DNA of 11,737 bases, taken from NCBI GenBank assembly GCA_903957405.1, contig CAJBPC010000705.1, positions 1 to 11,737 of the forward strand, read 5' to 3'. Position 1 is the first letter of the stretch; each line of letters opens with the position of its first letter. A model generated the notes under the pieces. That model did not search any database. It was not told the DNA's origin and saw only the letters and a program-made list of their open reading frames with translations. A program made the translations under genes and the position numbers. Of this stretch, positions 6,312 through 11,737 are shown in pieces. This DNA comes from an uncultured bacterium (GTDB lineage: Bacteria; Bacteroidota; Bacteroidia; Chitinophagales; Chitinophagaceae).

Positions 6312-7700
6312 ATGAATCTATTGCAGATATTAATTGACATCAACTGGCAGGCCGTCGGTTTGCAGGCAGGACAGCTGATTTTGTCGTTATCGATCCTTGT
6401 GATCCTCCATGAGCTGGGTCATTTCATACCCGCGAAGCTCTTCCGTTGCAGGGTGGAGAAATTTTATCTTTTCTTCGATCCCTGGTTCTCGATCTTCAAA
6501 AAGAAGGTCGGGGAGACGGAATACGGGGTCGGCTGGCTTCCGCTTGGCGGCTATGTGAAGATTGCCGGCATGGTGGATGAGAGCATGGACAAGGAGCAGT
6601 TGAAAAAGCCGGCAGAGCCATGGGAGTTCCGCAGCAAGCCGGCCTGGCAGCGGCTGATCATCATGATCGGCGGTGTGACGGTCAACGTACTGCTTGCCTT
6701 CGTCATCTATGCGATGGTGCTGTTCACATGGGGGGAGACCAAGCTGCCCATGTCGGAGATGAAGGACGGCGTCTGGTGTGTCGACAGCCTCGCCAATGAA
6801 CTCGGATTGCAGAACGCGGATAGGATCCTTGCCGTGAATGGGAAGCCTGTGAAGTATTTTGAGGATTTGAATGCGGAGGTGTTATTGGGGGAGACCGTCA
6901 CGGTGGAGCGCAATGGTCAGGTGCAGGAAGTGGCTTTACCGGTCAACCTGATCGAGAAGCTTGTGGAGACACGCCGTCGGTCTCCGCTGTTCATGCCCCG
7001 GATCCCTGCGCTGGTCGGTGAGATCTCTGATACCGGAAATGCTAAACACTCAGGTCTTCTGGTCAATGACCAGATCGTGGGTTTGGATGGAACACCGGTC
7101 AGGTATTTCGATGAGATCAGGCCCATGCTCGCCGGAAGGGAAGGGGATACTGCCAAGATAGGGGTGGTGCGGGATGGAAAGTCTCTTGAATTGTCGACCG
7201 TTTTGGGAAAGAACGGAGCCATCGGCTTCTTCCCCATGATGCCGTCGATGACCGACCTCGAAGCGATGAAGATGTATGCTTTTGAAAAGAAGCAATACGG
7301 ATTCTTCGAGTCTTTTCCCGCCGGTGTCAGGAAGTCGGTCGAAAAGCTCAAATCATATGTAGCGCAGTTCAAAAAGATCCTCAACCCTTCCACCGGAGCG
7401 TACAAGGGTGTCGGGGGCTTCAAGTCGATGGGATCCATCTTCCCCAAGCACGAGTGGGATTGGGAAGTGTTTTGGAATATCACCGCCTTTTTCTCCATCG
7501 TACTCGCGTTCATGAACCTGTTGCCGATACCGGCATTGGATGGTGGACATGTGATCTTCACCTTGTATGAAATGATCACCCGCCGGAAACCCAATGAGAA
7601 ATTCCTTGAGTATGCCCAGATCGTGGGTATGATCTTCCTATTCGGATTGTTGATCTATGCGAACGGAAATGACATCTTTGGCTGGGGGAGCGGGAGGTGA
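6312..7700 (+). CDS. rseP: RseP-type site-2 zinc metalloprotease
   Basis: An inner-membrane protease of the RseP/S2P family, which cuts transmembrane segments (anti-sigma factors, remnant signal peptides). The 462-residue product has a first membrane segment (~18-34) leading into the zinc motif HELGH (33-37), a GYVKIAGM stretch (80-87), a second membrane segment (~114-139), two PDZ-like regions (~155-215 and ~232-300), and a third membrane segment (~387-408) ending in NLLPIPALDGGH (402-413), whose Asp is the third zinc ligand. A last hydrophobic segment (~434-450) ends the protein. All catalytic motifs are intact. An AGGAAC sequence 7 nt before the ATG is one of the few Shine-Dalgarno-like sites here. 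In E. coli dxr and rseP flank uppS and cdsA; those two genes are absent from this spacing. The substrate in this organism is unknown; ECF-sigma/anti-sigma pairs tied to SusC-type transporters are a possibility. Confidence 0.96.
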   Translation: MNLLQILIDINWQAVGLQAGQLILSLSILVILHELGHFIPAKLFRCRVEKFYLFFDPWFSIFKKKVGETEYGVGWLPLGGYVKIAGMVDESMDKEQLKKPAEPWEFRSKPAWQRLIIMIGGVTVNVLLAFVIYAMVLFTWGETKLPMSEMKDGVWCVDSLANELGLQNADRILAVNGKPVKYFEDLNAEVLLGETVTVERNGQVQEVALPVNLIEKLVETRRRSPLFMPRIPALVGEISDTGNAKHSGLLVNDQIVGLDGTPVRYFDEIRPMLAGREGDTAKIGVVRDGKSLELSTVLGKNGAIGFFPMMPSMTDLEAMKMYAFEKKQYGFFESFPAGVRKSVEKLKSYVAQFKKILNPSTGAYKGVGGFKSMGSIFPKHEWDWEVFWNITAFFSIVLAFMNLLPIPALDGGHVIFTLYEMITRRKPNEKFLEYAQIVGMIFLFGLLIYANGNDIFGWGSGR

Positions 7701-7771
7701 CCCGTCCTCACGGATGCGTGTCGAGACGTTATTCAGATAACCACCTGCACATCCGGTCGCAGATGAGCCTG

Positions 7772-7804
7772 TTTTGAACCTTTATAAATAAATCAGTACC
7801 TTTG
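7772..7804 (+). promoter_or_regulatory. Bacteroidota-type promoter of ssrA
   Basis: TTTTG (7772-7776), a 20-nt spacer and TACCTTTG (7797-7804) match the Bacteroidota consensus exactly, and the -7 octamer is the same as at rplU. Transcription would begin about at the first base of mature tmRNA (7812), so there is little or no 5' leader to remove. Confidence 0.8.
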
Positions 7805-7811
7805 TGCATTC

Positions 7812-8178
7812 GGGGCTGACCGGTTTTGACAGCGCAGATCTTTGTAAGCAAGCATGCAGTGCGATGGTTGTTCCGCACTTAAATCTCTCCGACCGAACCA
7901 TAAATGGCAATACACAGTATGCCATGGCTGCCTAATCAGTGATTAAGTAGTCATTAGGGCCGCCGAACGGGTAGACCTGTGACCAAGTTCCGCCGCCGAC
8001 TCAAAAAGAACACGGGGTGCTGTAACGGAAGGCTGTGACCGTTGCAAAAGACCATCCAGCTAAGAGGATGTTTGGTTCGTCCGGTTCCTGACATCTTCCG
8101 ACAATCAATGCCGGAATAAGCATGTAGAAAACTTATGGTGAATGTGTTTGGACGTGGGTTCGAATCCCACCAGCTCCA
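7812..8178 (+). ncRNA. ssrA: Transfer-messenger RNA (tmRNA)
   Basis: tmRNA, with SmpB, rescues stalled ribosomes and tags incomplete proteins for degradation. The 5' GGGGCTG (7812-7818) pairs with the 3' CAGCTCC (8171-8177) to give a seven-bp acceptor stem; its third pair is G-U, the identity signal for alanyl-tRNA synthetase. The T arm is GTGGG-TTCGAAT-CCCAC (8154-8170) and the discriminator base is A8178. The 3' CCA is not fully encoded (the next bases are CAA), so it must be added by the CCA enzyme. The 5' GGGGCTGACCGGTTTTGAC is the usual tmRNA beginning. The tag frame is at 7906-7935. Length (367 nt) is normal for a one-piece tmRNA. It has its own promoter and terminator and is independent of rseP upstream. 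Confidence 0.97.
7906..7935 (+). other. ssrA: tmRNA tag-peptide reading frame (GNTQYAMAA)
   Basis: From the resume codon GGC at 7906 the frame reads Gly-Asn-Thr-Gln-Tyr-Ala-Met-Ala-Ala and stops at TAA (7933-7935). With the alanine carried by tmRNA the added tag would be A-GNTQYAMAA. It ends in the Ala-Ala that ClpXP-type proteases recognise and resembles the short G-N-x-x-Y-A-x-A-A tags of Bacteroidota. The resume codon was inferred from the frame, not measured. Confidence 0.85.
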
Positions 8179-8180
8179 CA

Positions 8181-8215
8181 AATGGGAATGATTTCAAATC
8201 ATTCCCATTTTTTTT
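8181..8215 (+). terminator. ssrA: Rho-independent terminator of ssrA
   Basis: A perfect 13-bp inverted repeat (8181-8193 and 8197-8209) with a 3-nt loop is followed by six T (8210-8215). It begins three bases after the tmRNA discriminator base, so it ends this transcript. Confidence 0.93.
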
Positions 8216-8624
8216 CCCCGGAACGTACTTCCCCCAAAATCAATTTCTCGCCTCTACACTATCCTATATCCCATGCTGCCGACTTGTGTTTGCAGCATCC
8301 CTGCGGATTGTCTGAACACCCCTTGAATGCCTGCCCCTCGGCGCATTTCGGTTTTGCAATAGTTTCCTGGCAGATGCTTCCTGGATGATCCACATGAACG
8401 GAAATGCTTTATTTCGATCCATACCCGCTGATCCGTGTTTCAGCCGGTATGCTTCCTGAAGGTTACGCCGGATCTGGGATCAAACCGCCATTCGGCGCCC
8501 CGATCATCCCTTTTCAATCGATGCAAGCATGGCAAACGGGATGCTGTGACCATCCAGCCAGGATCCGATACGGAATGGGAAAAATTCCCCGTCAAGGATT
8601 GCTTGTATTTTTTTACTTTACAGC
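8216..8624. other. Gene-poor region between ssrA and the hydrolase gene
   Basis: 409 nt in which I find no convincing gene. Short open frames exist on both strands but show no recognisable domain and no clear start signal. Two small inverted repeats are seen: ATGCTGC/GCAGCAT with a 12-nt loop (8273-8298), and GGGAA-AAA-TTCCC (8577-8589) just before the hydrolase gene. Neither is followed by a T run. The tmRNA 3' end, a common integration target, is not repeated here, so there is no sign of an integrated element. The promoter of the hydrolase gene presumably lies in the last 60 nt, but only weak matches are visible. Confidence 0.5.
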
Positions 8625-9452
8625 ATGAAAAAAATGGCGTTCCTCTTCCTTTTGCTGTGTACCACTTGCGTGCATGCACAGCTGCAGTATGCAACGGAAA
8701 GTGGGGTGCACTATTATCAAGGTTCGATCGGAGAGCAGGATCAGTACATGGCATCACAATGCGTGCTGGACATATATTATCCTAAAAACGCCAAGCAATT
8801 CGCTACGATCATTTGGTTTCATGGCGGCGGCATCACATCCGGGGGAAAGGAGATCCCAAAGGCTTTGATGGATAAGGGGTATGCTGTGATCGGGGTTGGG
8901 TATCGGTTGTCCCCCAAAGTGAAGGCGCCGGCCTATATGGAAGATGCCGCAGCAGCTACGGCATGGGTCTTTCGAAATATCTCAAAATATGGCGGCAATC
9001 CGGATCTGATATTTGTTTCGGGTCATTCCGCAGGTGGTTATCTGGGGATGATGATCACCCTAGATAAAAGGTATTTGGCGAAATACGATATTGACGCAAA
9101 CCGCATCGCATCTCTGATTCCTTTCAGTGGACAAGCCATCACCCATTTCACCATCCGCAGGGAGAAGGGCATTAAAGAGACGCAACCCACCATCGACGAA
9201 TATGCGCCACTTTATTTTGTACGGTCGGATGCTCCGCCCATAGTGCTCATAACAGGGGATCGTGACATGGAGTTGTATGGCAGGTATGAAGAAAACGCCT
9301 ACCTCTTTCGGATGTTGAAGCTGGTGGGGCATACCCGTACAAGGCTATATGAACTGCAGGGTTTCGATCACGGTGGGATGAGGGATCCGGCTTTTCCCCT
9401 TTTGCTGAAAGAAATCAAGGCAGTGGTGAAAGAAATCTCCGCTGTGAAATGA
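8625..9452 (+). CDS. Secreted alpha/beta-hydrolase (esterase/lipase-like, COG0657 type)
   Basis: The 275-residue product starts with a Sec signal peptide (KK, hydrophobic core, likely cleavage VHA-Q at 18/19), so it should be periplasmic or exported. The mature part is an alpha/beta-hydrolase of the hormone-sensitive-lipase/esterase kind: the oxyanion motif HGGG (66-69), the nucleophile elbow GHSAGG (133-138, Ser135), a catalytic Asp probably in TGDRD (212 or 214), and His249 in FDHGGM. All catalytic elements are present and the length is normal. It probably hydrolyses carboxylic esters, perhaps acetyl or feruloyl groups on plant carbohydrates, as many exported Bacteroidota esterases do; the substrate cannot be read from sequence. 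It stands alone: 409 nt of gene-poor DNA lies upstream and a convergent oxidoreductase gene downstream. Cys12 and Cys15 are not in a lipobox, so a lipoprotein is unlikely. Confidence 0.9.
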   Translation: MKKMAFLFLLLCTTCVHAQLQYATESGVHYYQGSIGEQDQYMASQCVLDIYYPKNAKQFATIIWFHGGGITSGGKEIPKALMDKGYAVIGVGYRLSPKVKAPAYMEDAAAATAWVFRNISKYGGNPDLIFVSGHSAGGYLGMMITLDKRYLAKYDIDANRIASLIPFSGQAITHFTIRREKGIKETQPTIDEYAPLYFVRSDAPPIVLITGDRDMELYGRYEENAYLFRMLKLVGHTRTRLYELQGFDHGGMRDPAFPLLLKEIKAVVKEISAVK

Positions 9453-9551
9453 TCTTCACGATCATATTGCCTTCAGATGTCTCCTTGAAGAACAGCATCT
9501 ATGACCCGCATGTTGTCCTGGATCTTATAGTGCTCCGGTATCTGTAAACCA

Positions 9552-11144
9552 TCAGTCGGTCGTCAATGATCTGAACATGTTTTTTCGCAGCATCACTGTT
9601 GCCGTGATCATGGCAGCGCTCAATGCGCCACCGATTCCGCAGCTGACGATGTCTTGCCCTGTGAGGTATAGTCCTTTGACGGGTGTATGCACGCTCAGTG
9701 CATGGTTGCTGAATCGTTGCGGTGTGTGTGTAAGGCCGTATATTTCTCCGTGGGCATAGTTCACAAAGTGTTTGGTGGAAAGCGGGGTTGATAGTTCCTG
9801 GTGGTCGATCTTTCCTTTCAGTGCGGGCATGATCTCGAAGAACCGATCCAGCATCCGCTCCATCATATTTTCTTTGAGGGTTTCGTAATCGGCTCCACGT
9901 TTCTTCCATGATTCCTTTTCCCATTGCACAAATCGGTTGTAGTCGCCGAGGGTGATCAGTTCGATGGTACTTTTCCCGGGATATCGGTTTTGAAAGTCAG
10001 GGTCTTTTGCTGCCGGGAAAGATGCGTAAAGCATGGGAAGTGGTGCATGATCCGGATCTTTCACATATGCCGTGATGTTCTCATCATGGTCGGGATTGTC
10101 GGGATATATCCAGTAATTCGCCTTTGGTAATCCCAGTGCCTGGGGTGATTCTTTCAGTCCGAGGTATAGGCATAGATGCGCGGCGGATGGAGGGATCTTA
10201 GCCAGTTTTTCCGCTGTTCCTTTTGCGGAGTGCTCTCCGGCCAGCAGCTGGTCGTATGTGATATGCACGCCGGCACTGCTGACGACGAGGGGTGCGGTGA
10301 TCTCTGTGCCGTCGGTCATCCTTACGCCGAAGGCCCTGCCATGTTTGACGAGTATCCGTTCCACTTCAGCTGATACGAACACCTGTCCCCCTGCGGCATT
10401 GATCACCGGCTCGATGGTCTCGAATATGCGGGACGACCCACCGACAGGAAAGGCTGCGCCGTTGAGGTAATGTTTTGCGACCATGGCATGCATCAGAAAA
10501 CTGCTTTGTTTGGGCGGAAGTCCGTAGTCCCCGAACTGCGCGGTCAGCAATCCGATCAATTCCTTGTTGGACGTGATATCTGATAATACCTGCCAGGTGG
10601 TTTTTTCGGAAAATTGCTGGGATTTTCGGCTAAGGAACGGCCCTGCGATCGTCCTGACCAATCCCGGCATGGCGCGCGTGGTGAAAAGTCCCTGTGCGGA
10701 AGAGGATGCTTCCCTGATCAGGGCGATATATTTGTCGTTCGCGTTTTTATCCGCCTCGGAGGGGAAATAGTTCTTCATCTTTTCCCGGAAAGGTTCCACG
10801 CCTTTCACGAAATCATAACTGCGGTCGCCGAATACGATGCGATCATATACGTCACCCATATCCGCCCACGCAAGTTGTTTGTCGGAGATATGGTCGAATA
10901 TTTTTCGCAGCATGGACTTTGGCCGGTGTACCTCACCGATATAGTGTATGCCCACGTCCCATTCATAGTCGCGTCTTTTGAAGACGTGGGTGAAGCCGCC
11001 GGGGGTGTAATGTCTTTCCAGGATGAGGCAGCGTTTTCCTTCTTTTGCAAGGATTGCTGCGAGTGCCATGCCGCTCATGCCCGATCCGATGATCAGTGCG
11101 TCAAATTTCCCGGAGGGTTTTTCTCGTTTATAGGATTGCGGCAT
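9552..11144 (-). CDS. FAD-dependent oxidoreductase, retinol saturase / phytoene desaturase-like
   Basis: The 530-residue product begins with a dinucleotide-binding fold: FDALIIGSGMSG (GxGxxG, residues 20-25), acidic E43 in ILERHYTPGG for the FAD ribose, then DVGIHYIG (64-70). The C terminus has the FAD-closing motif GLYLTGQDIVSCGIGGALSAA (from 491). This layout is that of the CrtI/CrtISO/RetSat group: carotenoid desaturases and isomerases and all-trans-retinol 13,14-reductase. The length and the HYTPGGFTHVFKR segment fit RetSat-like members best, but the reaction cannot be told from sequence. No other carotenoid gene (crtB, crtY, crtZ) is in the window. It converges on the hydrolase gene, with 99 nt between stops and no clear terminator. 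The start at 11144 (MPQSYKREKP) precedes the FAD fold by a dozen residues. I found no good promoter in the 300 nt upstream. Confidence 0.88.
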   Translation of the reverse strand: MPQSYKREKPSGKFDALIIGSGMSGMALAAILAKEGKRCLILERHYTPGGFTHVFKRRDYEWDVGIHYIGEVHRPKSMLRKIFDHISDKQLAWADMGDVYDRIVFGDRSYDFVKGVEPFREKMKNYFPSEADKNANDKYIALIREASSSAQGLFTTRAMPGLVRTIAGPFLSRKSQQFSEKTTWQVLSDITSNKELIGLLTAQFGDYGLPPKQSSFLMHAMVAKHYLNGAAFPVGGSSRIFETIEPVINAAGGQVFVSAEVERILVKHGRAFGVRMTDGTEITAPLVVSSAGVHITYDQLLAGEHSAKGTAEKLAKIPPSAAHLCLYLGLKESPQALGLPKANYWIYPDNPDHDENITAYVKDPDHAPLPMLYASFPAAKDPDFQNRYPGKSTIELITLGDYNRFVQWEKESWKKRGADYETLKENMMERMLDRFFEIMPALKGKIDHQELSTPLSTKHFVNYAHGEIYGLTHTPQRFSNHALSVHTPVKGLYLTGQDIVSCGIGGALSAAMITATVMLRKNMFRSLTTD

Positions 11145-11306
11145 GTTATTGGGTTATGGGATGCGTATATGAATCTACGAACTAAAGTGGTCATGTATGG
11201 ATGCAACACGTTTATCTTTAGTTATTTGAGAAACATTTTATGCATGTTATGGATCTGGGCATGTCAGTGATATTCCAATGTGGCCCCAAAAAAGCGACCT
11301 TGTTTC

Positions 11307-11320
11307 CGAAATCGATTTCG
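11307..11320. promoter_or_regulatory. 14-bp palindrome, candidate LacI-family operator
   Basis: CGAAATCGATTTCG is an exact palindrome with a central CG step, the form usual for LacI-family operators. It lies between the divergent oxidoreductase and SusC-like genes, 118 nt before the SusC start. About 40 nt downstream a weak -7-like TACCTTTT (11362-11369) is seen, without a TTG at the right distance. Regulation of the SusC-like gene is inferred only from position and symmetry. Confidence 0.35.
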
Positions 11321-11438
11321 TCTCTTAATTTCCATTTATCGGTTTTTTGTTTTTTTTTTTCTACCTTTTGTTGTGAAAGGCTGTAAAAAATCAGCGAAGG
11401 TTTACTCAGTTAACGATTTCTTAACCTAAACAACCCAA

Positions 11439-11737
11439 ATGAGAAAGACATTCTTGCTCACTGTCATGCTTGTTTGCCTGTCCGTCCTTTCCTGGGCTCA
11501 GGTCAGCAAGATCACAGGAACAGTAACGGGTGAGAGCGGCGCGGCAGTGCAAGGCGCAAGCATCACCCTTAGAGGCAGTTCCCGGGGGACCGTCACAGAT
11601 GCGGACGGTAGTTTCACCCTAGATGTATCGGGATTGGTCAGGCCGGTACTTGTTATTAATTCAATTGGTTTTGCAGAGCAGGAAGTTCCTGTTGGAAACA
11701 ACAGCGTGTTCCGGATCAAACTCATCACTCAGGACAA
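11439..11737 (+). CDS. SusC/RagA-type TonB-linked outer-membrane protein, N-terminal part (3' end outside window)
   Basis: The frame opens at ATG 11439 and stays open to the window edge (99 complete codons). The product starts MRKTFLLTVMLVCLSVLSWA-Q, a signal peptide likely cut after A20. It continues ITGTVTGESGAAVQGASITL and GTVTDADGSFTL, the carboxypeptidase-D-regulatory-like (beta-sandwich) domain found at the N terminus of SusC/RagA transporters, with the usual INSIGFAEQEV segment. Such proteins pair with a SusD-like lipoprotein to import glycans or peptides across the outer membrane with TonB energy. The plug and barrel, and any susD gene, lie beyond the window. The leader upstream is T-rich (11350-11360) with no Shine-Dalgarno site; AAACAACCCAA precedes the ATG. 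Another CarboxypepD_reg-type outer-membrane protein is possible, but the start is typical of SusC. Confidence 0.85.
   Translation, partial: MRKTFLLTVMLVCLSVLSWAQVSKITGTVTGESGAAVQGASITLRGSSRGTVTDADGSFTLDVSGLVRPVLVINSIGFAEQEVPVGNNSVFRIKLITQD

Noticed and set aside
7954..8181. A 75-codon minus-strand frame starting MWSWWDSNPRPN
   Set aside because: It is the antisense of the tmRNA 3' end. The WWDSNPRP string is the familiar artefact of reading the T arm of a tRNA-like gene backwards.
8541..8556. GCTGTGACCATCCAGC resembles the tmRNA segment at 8032-8060 with about 13 nt removed between two ACC copies
   Set aside because: The match is short and does not extend to either side, and the tmRNA 3' end is not duplicated, so a tmRNA remnant or attachment site is not supported.
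9449..9465. ATGATC-TTCAC-GATCAT hairpin over the stop of the hydrolase gene
   Set aside because: The stem is only 6 bp, A/T-containing and without a T run on either strand, so I do not call a terminator.
1..11737. CRISPR arrays, insertion sequences, phage genes or toxin-antitoxin pairs
   Set aside because: I saw no regularly spaced repeats, transposase motifs, terminal inverted repeats or paired small genes of these kinds anywhere in the window.

Overview
The window looks like chromosomal DNA of a Bacteroidota bacterium, most likely a Chitinophagia/Sphingobacteriia-type member with moderate GC. The signs are Bacteroidota-style promoters (TTG or TTTG, then about 18-20 nt, then TAnnTTTG) before several genes, almost no Shine-Dalgarno sequences, the start of a SusC/RagA-type outer-membrane protein, a PolX-PHP protein and GH3 protein of the Bacteroidota kind, and a tmRNA with a short tag ending in Ala-Met-Ala-Ala.

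Layout. 1-546 (+) is the C-terminal part of a sensor histidine kinase. It converges on a leftward block: a PolX/PHP-family protein (686-2359), a 76-residue lysine/alanine-rich histone H1-like protein (2441-2671), and the ribosomal proteins L27 (2781-3047) and L21 (3089-3391). A strong terminator (2390-2415) separates the H1-like gene from polX. L21 and the H1-like gene each have a recognisable promoter. From the divergent region at about 3392-3529 a rightward cluster begins: a GH3-family acyl-acid-amido synthetase (3530-5032), dxr of the MEP isoprenoid pathway (5052-6260) and the site-2 protease rseP (6312-7700). Next is ssrA (tmRNA, 7812-8178) with its own promoter and a perfect 13-bp terminator hairpin. 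A gene-free stretch of about 400 nt leads to a secreted alpha/beta-hydrolase (8625-9452). This converges on a leftward FAD-dependent retinol-saturase/phytoene-desaturase-like oxidoreductase (9552-11144). Finally a SusC-like gene starts at 11439 and runs off the end, behind a 14-bp palindrome that resembles a LacI-family operator.

Most of the window is housekeeping: translation (L21, L27, tmRNA rescue), isoprenoid precursor synthesis (Dxr), envelope proteolysis (RseP) and DNA maintenance (PolX-PHP, H1-like protein). The right end passes into accessory functions (hydrolase, oxidoreductase, nutrient uptake). I found no convincing new multi-gene system. The points most worth a second look are the PolX protein, whose polymerase catalytic residues appear lost while its PHP nuclease site is intact; the internally duplicated H1-like gene as an isolated transcription unit; the GH3-dxr-rseP arrangement; and the palindrome before the SusC gene.
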